Position numbers and translations under genes: made by a program. From a virus: DNA of 64,000 bases. The stretch lies in IMG/VR virus record IMGVR_UViG_3300045978_000284, positions 1-64,000 of that record. The stretch is one strand, 5' to 3'. The first letter of the stretch is position 1, and each line of letters opens with the position of its first letter. The notes under the pieces are model-generated. The model ran no database searches and had not been told where the DNA came from. It was given only the letters and a program-made list of their open reading frames with translations. Shown here piece after piece: positions 21,944 through 30,995 of this stretch.

Positions 21944-22276
21944 ATGCAGGAGAACGGACAGCCGAACCAGGAGATCACCCCGGAACAGCGGCGCGCGGAC
22001 TGGTTCAGGGCGATGACCGAGGCGATCCCGGGGCCCCGCGGGATGCCGGTCCTTGCGGCGATGGTGCTGCGGCTCGACGTCGACCAGTTCCTGCAGATCG
22101 ACGGGGTGGCGGATCTCAACCTCGGGATCATGGTGCTCCGCCGGGCGCTCCAGATGCTGGAGGACCAGCGCTACCTGAACCTGGTCAACGCCGCGGTGGA
22201 CACGTCAGTCGCCCGGGCCTCCCTGATCGTCCGCCCCGAGATACCGGGACGATGGCCACCCCACCCGGGCCGCTGA
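21944..22276 (+). CDS. hypothetical protein (110 aa)
   Basis: A GAGGAG ribosome site precedes ATG 21944. The middle part (LAAMVLRLDVDQFLQIDGV, then LNLGIMVLRRALQML) is helical and hydrophobic, possibly for protein interaction. The C-terminus overlaps the nuclease gene. No family recognised. Confidence 0.5.
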   Translation: MQENGQPNQEITPEQRRADWFRAMTEAIPGPRGMPVLAAMVLRLDVDQFLQIDGVADLNLGIMVLRRALQMLEDQRYLNLVNAAVDTSVARASLIVRPEIPGRWPPHPGR

Positions 22277-22815
22277 AGGTCGTACCGACCGACCTGGAGC
22301 GCCTCGCCAAGCGCCCGGAGGCCGCGATCGTGCGGGCGATCCTGGGCTACCTGCGCCTGCGGGGCGACACGTTCCCGCTCAGGATGAACACGGGGGCCCG
22401 GACGGACGTCGGCAAGGACGGCACATTCCGGTTCACCCGGTTCAATGAACCAGGGACGCCCGACATCATCGCGGTGATGGCGCCCTGGGGGCGCATGCTC
22501 GCCATCGAGGTCAAGACGCCGACCGGCACCACGAACCCGCGGCGGCTGGCGCTCCAGGAGGGCTTCCTGCGGGCCATCCGGGAGCGGAACGGGATCGCGT
22601 TCTTCGCTTCCAGCGTGGACGAGGTGCGCGCGCAGCTGCCGGACCCTCTGGTGCTCCCGGGGCTCGGGCGGAAGCTGGAGGCGCTCGCCCGGGCGCTGCT
22701 GTCGGTCGACTCGAAGGACCCGGCGCTCCTGGATCTCCTCCGCCGCACGTCGGGCAGCATCGTGCAGCTCACTCGTCACCTGTGGAGCGATGGCGCCCCA
22801 GCGGAGGTCCCATGA
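22252..22815 (+). CDS. VRR-NUC domain nuclease (187 aa)
   Basis: Residues about 75-125 have GTPDIIAVM, then AIEVKTPTG and a downstream Gln in RLALQEGFLRAI, the D…ExK…Q series of VRR-NUC/PD-(D/E)XK nucleases. Such phage enzymes are linked to recombination or DNA processing and often lie near replication or terminase genes. The start overlaps the preceding gene by 25 bases. Confidence 0.75.
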   Translation: MATPPGPLKVVPTDLERLAKRPEAAIVRAILGYLRLRGDTFPLRMNTGARTDVGKDGTFRFTRFNEPGTPDIIAVMAPWGRMLAIEVKTPTGTTNPRRLALQEGFLRAIRERNGIAFFASSVDEVRAQLPDPLVLPGLGRKLEALARALLSVDSKDPALLDLLRRTSGSIVQLTRHLWSDGAPAEVP

Positions 22816-23009
22816 ACGTGTTCGAGATGTCCAAGCAGGAGCGCCTCCGGCGCCTGGGCCTGGTGGTCTCCCGCCCGGAGATGCCGAACCTCGGTCCCAG
22901 TGAGGATCTCGTCGTCCTGCAGTCCCGGGTCGAGATGCTCGAAGCCACGATCCGGGTCCAGCGCGAGGACCTGGCCTTCCTGTCCCAGATGGTGCGGACG
23001 CTGATCTGA
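22812..23009 (+). CDS. small coiled-coil protein (65 aa)
   Basis: ATGA-linked to the nuclease gene. The C-terminal half is a predicted amphipathic helix (LQSRVEMLEATIRVQREDLA). It may be a dimerising partner. Function unknown. Confidence 0.5.
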   Translation: MNVFEMSKQERLRRLGLVVSRPEMPNLGPSEDLVVLQSRVEMLEATIRVQREDLAFLSQMVRTLI

Positions 23010-23016
23010 GGCGGCC

Positions 23017-23805
23017 ATGAGCAACCACGGCGCGTATTGCGCGTGTCTGTCCTGTCGATCGGGGAGAGCGCAGCGGGTATCGACGTCGACGAACGGACCC
23101 GTCGCCTTGGCTGGAAAGCCGTCCCCGCAGGAGGTGGCCAAGACACCTCGACCTGAACAACTGGATCTCTCACGGCTCCCGGATTTCGCGACGGCCAAGC
23201 TGCCGGCGGTCTACCAGCAGGCCACGGCGTCCCTGGAGAAGTGCGTCCGGATCGACGAGTGTGCCGACTGGGCGAACAAGGCTCAAGCGTTAGCGAGTTA
23301 CGCGAGGCAGGCCAAGGACGACGAGCTGCGCAAGGCCGCCGACCAGATCCAGGCCAGGGCAGTCCGGCGATGCGGGGAGCTGCTGAAGGAGATCGAGAGC
23401 GCCAGTGGGGCCCGGACAGATCTGAATCAACCTCGGTCCGGCGCCGGACCGAGGTTAAAGCCACAGAAACAAAGGAAAGCTGTTGGCACGAAGTTTGGCA
23501 GGGCGCAGGCCGCCCGAGCCGCTGGCATGTCGCCCCGCCAGCAGAAGACCGCTCTCCAGGTGGCCAGCATTCCCAAGGCCGAGTTCGAGGCGGCCGTGGA
23601 GTCCGAGAACCCGCCAACGGTGACCGAGCTGGCCAGGCGAGGCACCAAGCCCAGCGACACACCCGCGGCTACCCCACGCTGGGTTGCCCGGGAAGCGGCC
23701 GGACGGCTCCGGAAGGCGGTTGATCTGGAGATGACGCGCTGGGGGTGCAGGGACCGATCGGCACTCGCCGCTGTGCTTGAGTCGCTTATCAAGAGCATTG
23801 AGTGA
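23017..23805 (+). CDS. hypothetical protein (262 aa), plasmid/phage type
   Basis: It starts with CACLSCRSGR, then carries helical segments (RRCGELLKEIES, GTKFGRAQAARAAGMS, KTALQVASIPKAEFEAAVE). I associate this series with proteins of unknown role in plasmids and prophages, somewhat ParB-linker-like. Its codon use is slightly less GC-biased than its neighbours, hinting at recent transfer. It has no catalytic motif. Confidence 0.55.
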   Translation: MSNHGAYCACLSCRSGRAQRVSTSTNGPVALAGKPSPQEVAKTPRPEQLDLSRLPDFATAKLPAVYQQATASLEKCVRIDECADWANKAQALASYARQAKDDELRKAADQIQARAVRRCGELLKEIESASGARTDLNQPRSGAGPRLKPQKQRKAVGTKFGRAQAARAAGMSPRQQKTALQVASIPKAEFEAAVESENPPTVTELARRGTKPSDTPAATPRWVAREAAGRLRKAVDLEMTRWGCRDRSALAAVLESLIKSIE

Positions 23806-23826
23806 AGGTCTAGCAAGGAGAGCGCC

Positions 23827-24318
23827 ATGAAGGACAAGAAGCCGAAGCCGGCCTGGATCATCCTGGAGAGCGCCGCCGAGATCGGTGCGGCGCTGATCAA
23901 GGACCGCCTGAATCCGTTCAACCACCTGGAGCGGGCCCGCATCCTGTACCTGGGCAAGCCGAGCAAGGAGTACATCGGCGGCGACGTCCAGGAGGGCGCC
24001 AACCGGCCGTCGACCGAGGCTGAGGGGCTCGTGGCGCTGGCCTGCAGCCACCAGCCGTTCTCGTATGTCCTGGAGATCCCGCTGGGGCTGTGGGATGCGC
24101 TGGCCCAGAAGGACCGCGAGGCCTTCATCTTCCACAAGCTCTGCCACCTGGACGGGCTCGACATCGAGAATGGTGTCTGGGGGGTCAGGAAGGGCCACGA
24201 CGTCAACGAGTTCACCGCGGTGCTCGCCAAGTACGGCCCCTGGCTCGCGCCGATCCGGGAGTTCCTGCGGACCGGCCGCCAGCTCGAGCTGGACTTCGAT
24301 GATGCCGGCCCCCGTTGA
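23827..24318 (+). CDS. phage putative metallopeptidase domain protein (163 aa)
   Basis: The C-terminal half has HKLCHLDG near residue 100, the HxxxH zinc motif. About 25 residues later come RKGHDVNEFTAVLAKYG, the third His and the conserved tail of the phage putative metallopeptidase family (PF18894-like). The N-terminal part (ARILYLGKPSKE) matches the usual start of these proteins. A clear AAGGAGA site precedes the ATG. The enzyme is predicted to bind zinc; its substrate is unknown. Confidence 0.75.
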   Translation: MKDKKPKPAWIILESAAEIGAALIKDRLNPFNHLERARILYLGKPSKEYIGGDVQEGANRPSTEAEGLVALACSHQPFSYVLEIPLGLWDALAQKDREAFIFHKLCHLDGLDIENGVWGVRKGHDVNEFTAVLAKYGPWLAPIREFLRTGRQLELDFDDAGPR

Positions 24319-24556
24319 CCTTGAGCACCTACGGCTCTTCCGGGCCCTCTGCGATCGCGTGCATGTCGGGGAGACCTTCACGGTCCAGGAGCTGGGCCCG
24401 CCTCCCGATGCGACCAGCTGGCTCGGGGCCATCCTCGAAGCGGTGGGCAAGGGGATGCTCATGACGCTCGGCCGGGAGCGGGCGCAGCCGCGCCCGGGCG
24501 ACCCTCCCTCCCGGGAGAGAAGGCTCACGGTGACGCGATGGAAACGACTCAAGTAA
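24299..24556 (+). CDS. hypothetical protein (85 aa)
   Basis: It overlaps the metallopeptidase gene by 20 bases (ATGATG start). A helical core (LEHLRLFRALCDRVHVGE) is followed by a basic tail (RRLTVTRWKRLK). No family recognised. Confidence 0.45.
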   Translation: MMPAPVDLEHLRLFRALCDRVHVGETFTVQELGPPPDATSWLGAILEAVGKGMLMTLGRERAQPRPGDPPSRERRLTVTRWKRLK

Positions 24557-25158
24557 CCCCGCCGTCGATCCTCGCCCTCGAACTCTGCGCGCGCCGGCAT
24601 GCGCGCAAGCTGCCGGTGATCCTGGAGCTCGGGTGGGAGCTGCGCGGGCTCGACCGCTACCTGGTGATGCGCTGCGACAGCGGGATCATCGAGGAGAGCT
24701 GGGATGCCTCGACCGGGCTCCTGATGCGGGTCAACGAGGACGTCCTCCGGCAGAACGTCCGGGGCCCCGAAGAAGGGTATCTGCCGGCGATCGGCGCGAA
24801 GGCGGTGGTGACCCCGATCCTGCGCCCGTTCTATCGCCGCGGGTGGCTGATGGACCTCTGGCGCAGGAGACCGCCGGCTGTCCCGCCGACAGCAACCCTC
24901 CATGCCGGGATGCTCTGGCGCGACGTGCCCGGGGCCGATCCATCATCGGTCTGGCACCTCCAGCTCCGGGCCTACTGCCGGTGGCATCCCGAGATGCCGC
25001 TCTGGTTCTACCCCTGGCCGGCGGGACCGCTCGACACCTCCGACGTCACGCCCATCACGCGGCTCGGGCCCGGGATCGGGGCGGCGGTGTGCCGGGTGTG
25101 CGATCGCTACTACTTCGGGGCGGCCGCGGGCCTGCTCGACCGACCGGGGCGCCCATGA
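24538..25158 (+). CDS. hypothetical protein (206 aa)
   Basis: It overlaps the previous gene by 19 bases. Mixed alpha/beta, Trp-rich (WELRGLDRYLVMRCD, then WYLQ-like repeats and MPLWFYPWPAG), with a CRVCDRYYFG knuckle near the end. No family recognised. Confidence 0.45.
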   Translation: METTQVTPPSILALELCARRHARKLPVILELGWELRGLDRYLVMRCDSGIIEESWDASTGLLMRVNEDVLRQNVRGPEEGYLPAIGAKAVVTPILRPFYRRGWLMDLWRRRPPAVPPTATLHAGMLWRDVPGADPSSVWHLQLRAYCRWHPEMPLWFYPWPAGPLDTSDVTPITRLGPGIGAAVCRVCDRYYFGAAAGLLDRPGRP

Positions 25159-25397
25159 ACGCCGAAGACTACACGGGCTATCTCGTCAGGGCCTGGACAC
25201 TCACGCGTGAGCTGGAAGATCTCCCCCTCGCCGCGATGATCTACCTGGCCGACAAGGCGGACACGGTCGGTCCCTTCGTCGATCCGACGCTCTACCAGGA
25301 GAAGGGCCGAAGCCTCGGCGAGGATCTCAGAATGCTGCGCGCGCTTCGGAATGCCCAGGTGGCCCTCGCCGAGCTGAAGGCGACGGTGAGAGCATGA
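25155..25397 (+). CDS. hypothetical helical protein (80 aa)
   Basis: ATGA-linked. The product is helical (DLPLAAMIYLADKADT, then LRMLRALRNAQVALAELKA). Unknown function. Confidence 0.45.
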   Translation: MNAEDYTGYLVRAWTLTRELEDLPLAAMIYLADKADTVGPFVDPTLYQEKGRSLGEDLRMLRALRNAQVALAELKATVRA

Positions 25398-26005
25398 AGC
25401 GCTCGCCCCTGAAACGATCGGCCCTCCCGATGAAACGATCGGCCCATCCCCTGAAACGCCGGGTGCCCATGGCCGAGGCGTCGAAGCAGCGGATAGCAGC
25501 CGGCGGGCCCCTGGCGCTGGGCCGGCCGTCGCTCTCGAAGAGCGGCTACGCCACGCTCAAGCGCATGATCCGGGCGCGCGCGGGAGGCTTGTGCGAATTC
25601 TGCGGGTCGCCCGGAGTGGACCTCGACCACGTCGTGTTCCGATCCCAGGGCGGGGCGGACAGCTGGGAGAACTGCTATCTGTCGTGCCGGCATCACAACC
25701 TGCGCCGGCACTTCGGCTTCCACGAGGGCCGTCTCGTCGTGCGCGCCATGGGCGACGGCACGTTCCAGGGCATGGTCGCCTGGAACAAGCTGCGGGACGG
25801 GTTGACGTGGGTCCATCCCGACGCCGAGGTGCGCGACCGCGGCATCTTCCAGTACTGGCAGGGCGGCGCCAAGGTCTTCGGGCGTCCGCCAACGCCCACT
25901 GAGCGCGCGAAGCTGGACCGACTGGACAAGCGCGAAGCGTTGGCGGTCGACAAGAAGGCTGCGGCGCCCGGGCGCCGATCCCTATACGGAGGAGACGATG
26001 GCTGA
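25394..26005 (+). CDS. HNH endonuclease (203 aa)
   Basis: After a Lys/Arg-rich N-terminus with a tandem repeat (KRSPLKRSALPMKRSAHPLK), residues about 70-105 contain CEFCG, DLDHVVFRSQGG, WENCY and CRHHN, the zinc-binding HNH core. The C-terminal part is basic. Phage HNH enzymes assist packaging or act as free-standing homing endonucleases; this one lies about 3.5 kb after TerL. ATGA-linked at both ends. Confidence 0.8.
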   Translation: MKRSPLKRSALPMKRSAHPLKRRVPMAEASKQRIAAGGPLALGRPSLSKSGYATLKRMIRARAGGLCEFCGSPGVDLDHVVFRSQGGADSWENCYLSCRHHNLRRHFGFHEGRLVVRAMGDGTFQGMVAWNKLRDGLTWVHPDAEVRDRGIFQYWQGGAKVFGRPPTPTERAKLDRLDKREALAVDKKAAAPGRRSLYGGDDG

Positions 26006-26300
26006 GGAAGAGGAGGGACGTCGGATCGCTGCGCTGACCGTGGACTCGCGCCTGCTCGTAGCGGCCCTGGGCTTCCCGGAGGGCACCCAGATCATCGGGG
26101 CAGAGTGGGACTGGGCTGCTCGTCAGACGCGCCTCTACATCGAATCGCCGAAGCTCGCGCCGGTCCGGGATGGCGATCGGGCACCCGACATCGTGGCGGC
26201 GGTCCACGTCGAGACGGACGAGAACGGCCGTGAGCGCTACACGGTCCTGCTGCCCGAAGGTTCCTCCGCCGCCAAGCTCCTGCTCGGCACGCCCGGATGA
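25998..26300 (+). CDS. hypothetical protein (100 aa)
   Basis: It overlaps the HNH gene by 8 bases. The product has an alternating strand pattern (GTQIIGAEWDWAARQTRLYI, then RYTVLLPEG). Possibly a small beta sandwich. Unknown function. Confidence 0.45.
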   Translation: MAEEEEGRRIAALTVDSRLLVAALGFPEGTQIIGAEWDWAARQTRLYIESPKLAPVRDGDRAPDIVAAVHVETDENGRERYTVLLPEGSSAAKLLLGTPG

Positions 26301-26683
26301 CAGCCGCCGAGCGCTTCGCAGCGGCGCTGACGAGCGCCGGCCTCCCCCTGCGAGCCCCGCCGGCGGGCGATGAGATCCCGGGCGACCACATCGTCGACCC
26401 GTTGAACCTGGATCCGACCCAGCTGCCGCCAGAGACCCGCATCCTGCCCCTGGCGCGCGCCGCCGGCTGGGACGCAGGCAGCGTGCTCAAGCTCACCCAG
26501 GCCCTGATCGAGCAGGACAGCATCGGGCACGAGGACGTCTGGGAGCTCTACGAGGCGGACACGATCGGCGAGATCCTCCAGCTGATCGAGCGACGGTACC
26601 CGGCCCCGGCGGGTGCGATCCCGGACGAGGAGGACGGCTTTCACGACGAGAAGCGGGAGAGGGCCGATGGCCAAGCGGATTGA
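26297..26683 (+). CDS. hypothetical acidic protein (128 aa)
   Basis: ATGA-linked. It has a Pro-rich N-terminal half and a helical acidic C-terminal half (DVWELYEADTIGEILQLIE). Unknown function. Confidence 0.45.
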   Translation: MTAAERFAAALTSAGLPLRAPPAGDEIPGDHIVDPLNLDPTQLPPETRILPLARAAGWDAGSVLKLTQALIEQDSIGHEDVWELYEADTIGEILQLIERRYPAPAGAIPDEEDGFHDEKRERADGQAD

Positions 26684-27050
26684 TCCTTTGCCGTCGTTCC
26701 CGGAGCGGACGATGACGATCGCGGGCGGCAGCGTGCTGACGGACCAGGAGATCTCGGACCTCATCGCCACGGCGGACGAGCGCAAGCGCCGCGGGGAAAC
26801 GTGGATCCAGGTGGACACCACCGAGGAGGGCTGGCGCCTGATCGTGCCGAACACGATGAAGCTCACGCGCCAGGAAGCGGTCATGATCCTGTCCCGCGCC
26901 AACGAGGCCAAGGAGCACGCGCACTCGACCTTCGAGCTGGCCTTCCAGGATGGCCACATCGTCGCCAACCGGCTGGCGTTCTCGAACCGCGGGATGAACG
27001 GGGCCCCGTCGCTCATTCTGGGCGGCACGCGGCGCCCCCAGCAGTTTTGA
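26667..27050 (+). CDS. hypothetical protein (127 aa)
   Basis: It overlaps the previous gene by 17 bases. Residues about 45-90 (KRRGETWIQVDTTEEGWRL) and a helix (ATADERKRRG) suggest an alpha/beta fold. It is the last gene before the late promoter. No family recognised. Confidence 0.45.
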   Translation: MAKRIDPLPSFPERTMTIAGGSVLTDQEISDLIATADERKRRGETWIQVDTTEEGWRLIVPNTMKLTRQEAVMILSRANEAKEHAHSTFELAFQDGHIVANRLAFSNRGMNGAPSLILGGTRRPQQF

Positions 27051-27076
27051 TCGCGGCGCGGGGGATGGGGTAGGAT
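27047..27076 (+). promoter_or_regulatory. sigma70-like promoter before the portal operon
   Basis: TTGATC (27047-27052), 18 bases, TAGGAT (27071-27076). It lies in a non-coding interval directly after a gene stop. A leader of about 100 bases and a terminator hairpin follow. The same promoter-leader-terminator design appears at 42791-42908. Confidence 0.5.
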
Positions 27077-27177
27077 CAGCGGCAGCGGCGCGGGCCGCGG
27101 ATATGCCGGCTGGCGGGCCGGTGAGAGCAGCCGACGCGGCCTGCCCGCACCACAGAGCTGACGCGCAGAGCGAGGCT

Positions 27178-27203
27178 CGGGACCCGAGGTCCCGGGCCAT
27201 TTT
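27178..27203 (+). terminator. intrinsic terminator or attenuator upstream of the portal gene
   Basis: CGGGAC (27178-27183) pairs with GTCCCG (27189-27194) around CCGAG, followed by GGCCATTTT. The upstream leader contains GCTGACGCGCAGAGCGAGGC, closely matching the leader of the terminator at 42878. As it lies between a promoter and the portal gene, it may limit read-through or end a small RNA. Confidence 0.5.
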
Positions 27204-27221
27204 CATGTCTGGGGGCCACGC

Positions 27222-30200
27222 ATGATCGGGGACTGGATCAAGCGCATCACGGGCCGGCACGAGCCGACCGGACGGCCGGTGATCCAGATCGTTCCGAGCG
27301 GTCAGCCGCCCACTCCGCTCCCGGGCGCCGCGACGGGCTACATCCCTCGGACCGCGGTCCCGTCGGAAGGTGGTCCACTCGCGGTCGAGAAGGAGCAGGT
27401 TCGTCTCTTCGCCGAGCGTCGCGAAGAGCTGAAGCGGTTCGGGCGCTACGAGCTCGGGGTGACGGGCACGCCGGTCTATGGCGGTCAGATCCTGACCGAG
27501 CCGAACCCGGACATGGCGTTCCCGAAGAGCCTGGCCACGTTCGACAAGATGCGTCGGACCGATGGCCAGGTGCACGCGGCGCTCCTGATCATCATGCTGC
27601 CGATCCTCTCGCTCGACTGGGCCATCGAGCCCTACGCGGAAATCGACGAATCGACCAGCACGCCAAAGGAGGTCACGCCCCTCGATCGCCAGGCGGCGGA
27701 CTTCATCCGGAAGGATCTCCTGGAAGGCTTCCAGCCCTTCAAGCACGTGCTCCGCGAGGTGCTCGGGATGATCTGGGCCGGCTTCTGGATCCTCGAAAAG
27801 ATCTACGAGGTCCGGGAGGACGGCCTGGTGCATCTGCACAAGCTCGGCACGCGCCTGCCCCAGACGATCTTCCGGTGGGGCGTGCGGCGCAACGGCGAGC
27901 TGGAGTTCGCCGTCCAGCGCGGCGTCGATCCCTCGACGGGCGGGACGATCGAGCAGACGCTCCCGGCCGAGGACATTCTGATCTTCGTCAACAACCAGGA
28001 AGGGGCGGACTGGCAGGGCCAGTCGGTGCTGCGCTCGGCCTACAAGCACTTCGAGATGAAGGACTGGCTCTACCGGATCGGCGTGATCAACGTCGAGCGC
28101 GGCGGAGGGTTCCCGGTGCTCTCGCTCCCGGAGGGGATGAACGACCAGGACCTCCAGGCCGCCCGGGACGTGGGCGAATCGATCCACGTGCACGAGCGGG
28201 CCTACGTGCTGGAGCCCCACGGGTGGCGCTTCCGGCTGGAGGGGACGACCTCGCGCATCGGCGACGTCATGGCCCAGGTCGAGCACCACGACCGGATGAT
28301 CTCGGTGAACGTGCTCGCGCAGTTCCTGGCGGCGACCGGCGGCGAGCTGGCGGGCCGCGGGTCGACGGCCGAGTACATGGACATGTTCCTGATGGCCGAG
28401 GAGGTGGTCATCGCGAACATCGAAGAGGTGTTCAACTCCGGCCTCGTCCGCCAGCTGGTGGACTACAACTTCCGGGTCGAGCCCGGGCACTACCCGAAGC
28501 TCAAGGCGCAGAACGTCCGCGGGTTCAACGTGCGGCGCATGGGCATCGTGCTGCGCACCATGGTCGATGGCCGCCTGATCACCCCGGACGAGCCCCTCGA
28601 AGAGTTCCTGCGCGAGGCGATGGGCTTGCCGCGAGCCGATCTCGATACCCGGCGCGACCCGATGGCCCAGATGATGGCCGCCGGTGGCCAGGGAGGGGAC
28701 CTCGGGGGCCTCGGGGCTCTCCTGGGGCTGGGTGGCGGTCCAAAGAAGCCAGGCGGTCCGGGTGGGCCCCCGACGCCGGGTGCCCCCACGCAGTCGAAGC
28801 TGGGCAAGCCAGGGCCGGAGACGGGTGTGCCGACCCAGGCCGCCAAGGCTGATCCCGTGTCGCCGATCCCGGGCGAGAATCCACTGCTGCCCTCCGACAA
28901 CCCGAAATGGCAGCAGAAGGAGGCGCTGCTCGCGGAGCGTGCGGAGGACGACGAGTGCATCTGGCGCACGATCGGCGGCAACCCGGTCTGCATCAAGGCT
29001 GGGCATGGCGGACACCGTGAGGGCCAGCGACCCTATCGCCACTCCTCCGGGCAAACTCCCGTGTCGAGCTTCGCGAGCGACCAGCCAAAGGGCCGCGCAG
29101 GACAGGACGAACGGGAGAACCTGCGCTGGCTGACCAGGCCCAGCGACTATGACATCGGTCGCACGTCGGACCGCTTTACCGTCGAGCACGGTCCGTTGCG
29201 CGTGGATGGCGTCATTGGTGACCGGGGCGGCACGCGGACGGCGGACATCAGGGTGTCAAACATGGAAAAGGTCGCGCCGTTCCCGTCCGGCGCCGAGCTG
29301 CCAGATCAATCCATGCCGCCAGTGGCGGCGAGCACCGTCGATCCTGGGAGCATGAGGGCGCTCCTGCGCGAGGTGCAGGCCGAGCTGGTCAAGCGCGGCG
29401 TCTCCCAGGCGATCTTGCCGCAGCCGGATAAGTCCTGGCGCGTCCCGCGCAAGATCCTTGATCGCCTCGGGGCCACGAAGGTCGACATCCCATTCCGCAC
29501 CCCTTCGCCCAAGGAGAAAGCCATGCGCCGGGACCTGGGAATCCCGGCCCCGACAGACGCCGACCGGGGCTCGCTCGTCAAGACCGAGTCCATGAAGGCC
29601 CTCGCTGAGATCTCCGATGAGGACTTCGCGCTGGGCGAGCTGGGCGAGTTCGTCAGCTCGACGGAGCTGCGCATCCCGGAGTGGGAGACCGAGCTGGCGC
29701 GCTACGCGGCCGCAATCCCCGCCGCGGATCTCGCCCAGGACGGTGTGGTCGGAAAGCACCACGTCACCCTGAAGTACGGGCTGGCCACGTCGAACGCGGA
29801 GGACCTGCGTCGGCTCGCGGCATCCCTGCCGACCATGACGCTGCGCCTGGGGGCCACGATGGTCTTCCCCAAGCCCGAGGCGGACATCCTGGTGATGCGG
29901 GTGTTCGGCGAGGGCCTGGAGGAGGCGCATGAGCAGATCCAGCGGTACACGCCCTGCCAGGAGGACGAGCAGCCGTACCTGCCGCACGTGACCCTGGCGT
30001 ATCTCAAGCCAGGCGCCGGCGTTCGCTACGCAGGAGATCCGGCGCTCGCGGGTCGGGCGGCGATCGCCACGGAGCTGTGGTTCCGCCCCTCGACGACCTC
30101 GAAGCTCCCGGACCAGGCGCTCCCGCTGGGCGTCGAGGACATGCAGCTCGCCGGGATCGAGGAGGCCTGGGCCAAGCCGCTGATGATCTCGCGCCCGCTC

Positions 30201-30995
30201 CGCCCACTCGAGCGCGCGGTCAATCTCCACGAGATCGACCGGCGCTGCAAGCTGACGGCGACCCGCATGCTCCAGACGGTGCGCCCGATCGGCCGCCAGA
30301 TGGCCGAGGCGATGGTGAAGGCCTGCCGGGAGTGCGGCGAGGACAACATCCAGTCCCTCATGGACTACCGGGTGCCGCTGCAGGGCAAGATGGCCTCGGC
30401 GTGCAAGACCTACCTCGCGGACATGTTCGACTTCGGGCAGGCCCAGGTGCGCGAAGAGCTGGCCCGGCAGCACCGCCAAGCGCAGAACCCGGAGAGCGAT
30501 CTCCTGCTGGCGGAGCCGCCGCGGCCCATCGACAACGAGAAGCGCGCCCGGGACGTCATCAACCTGAAGGCCGACCTGCTCTCGCGGCGCTGGGCGGAGC
30601 GCCTCAAGGAATCCGCCATGAACGTGATGCTGGCGGCCGCGCGCAGCGGGATGCCCCCGGGCGAGGCCGCGCAGCGCATCCAGGAGGCCGCGGACGAGAT
30701 CACCGATCGCTCGTCGCGCCAGCTCGTGATGAACACGCTCGGGGACGCCTTCGGCCTCGGGCGCCAGGTGGAGGCCCACCGGCAGCGCGACTACATCGGC
30801 GAGGCCGAGTACTCCGCGATCCTCGACGAGAACACCTGTGACCCGTGCCGTCAGCTCGACGGACGCACGGGGCAGCTGGACGAGCCGGCGATGCAGGTGC
30901 CGAACCCGAACTGCGCCGGCGAGCGCTACGGCTCGAGCTGTAGGTGCGTTCTCGTTTTTAGATATCGTGGACCATCCGGGGGCAGTGGGTCATGA
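27222..30995 (+). CDS. portal protein (DUF935 type) fused to a Cys/His module, a 2H phosphoesterase and a MuF domain
   Basis: The 1257-residue protein has a Mu gp29/DUF935 portal core at about 60-480 (LTEPNPDMAFPKSL, then GGGFPVLSLPEG and LAGRGSTAEYMDMF). A Gly/Pro-rich linker follows, then a Cys/His module (C579, C590, H595, H598). A domain at about 600-780 shares LLRE…AILP and ILDRL with the protein at 39451. Next comes a two-histidine phosphoesterase (H847-V-T, H922-V-T) similar to 2'-5' ligase/Acb1 anti-CBASS enzymes. Finally there is a MuF-type region (about 1016-1250) with YSAILDENTCDPC. It would sit at the portal vertex. The 3' end overlaps an antisense gene by 70 bases. Confidence 0.8.
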   Translation: MIGDWIKRITGRHEPTGRPVIQIVPSGQPPTPLPGAATGYIPRTAVPSEGGPLAVEKEQVRLFAERREELKRFGRYELGVTGTPVYGGQILTEPNPDMAFPKSLATFDKMRRTDGQVHAALLIIMLPILSLDWAIEPYAEIDESTSTPKEVTPLDRQAADFIRKDLLEGFQPFKHVLREVLGMIWAGFWILEKIYEVREDGLVHLHKLGTRLPQTIFRWGVRRNGELEFAVQRGVDPSTGGTIEQTLPAEDILIFVNNQEGADWQGQSVLRSAYKHFEMKDWLYRIGVINVERGGGFPVLSLPEGMNDQDLQAARDVGESIHVHERAYVLEPHGWRFRLEGTTSRIGDVMAQVEHHDRMISVNVLAQFLAATGGELAGRGSTAEYMDMFLMAEEVVIANIEEVFNSGLVRQLVDYNFRVEPGHYPKLKAQNVRGFNVRRMGIVLRTMVDGRLITPDEPLEEFLREAMGLPRADLDTRRDPMAQMMAAGGQGGDLGGLGALLGLGGGPKKPGGPGGPPTPGAPTQSKLGKPGPETGVPTQAAKADPVSPIPGENPLLPSDNPKWQQKEALLAERAEDDECIWRTIGGNPVCIKAGHGGHREGQRPYRHSSGQTPVSSFASDQPKGRAGQDERENLRWLTRPSDYDIGRTSDRFTVEHGPLRVDGVIGDRGGTRTADIRVSNMEKVAPFPSGAELPDQSMPPVAASTVDPGSMRALLREVQAELVKRGVSQAILPQPDKSWRVPRKILDRLGATKVDIPFRTPSPKEKAMRRDLGIPAPTDADRGSLVKTESMKALAEISDEDFALGELGEFVSSTELRIPEWETELARYAAAIPAADLAQDGVVGKHHVTLKYGLATSNAEDLRRLAASLPTMTLRLGATMVFPKPEADILVMRVFGEGLEEAHEQIQRYTPCQEDEQPYLPHVTLAYLKPGAGVRYAGDPALAGRAAIATELWFRPSTTSKLPDQALPLGVEDMQLAGIEEAWAKPLMISRPLRPLERAVNLHEIDRRCKLTATRMLQTVRPIGRQMAEAMVKACRECGEDNIQSLMDYRVPLQGKMASACKTYLADMFDFGQAQVREELARQHRQAQNPESDLLLAEPPRPIDNEKRARDVINLKADLLSRRWAERLKESAMNVMLAAARSGMPPGEAAQRIQEAADEITDRSSRQLVMNTLGDAFGLGRQVEAHRQRDYIGEAEYSAILDENTCDPCRQLDGRTGQLDEPAMQVPNPNCAGERYGSSCRCVLVFRYRGPSGGSGS

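Noticed and set aside
26493-29189. Minus-strand open frame of about 900 codons opposite the portal gene
   Set aside because: Same explanation; the composition is that of a reversed high-GC gene and it crosses a promoter and a terminator.
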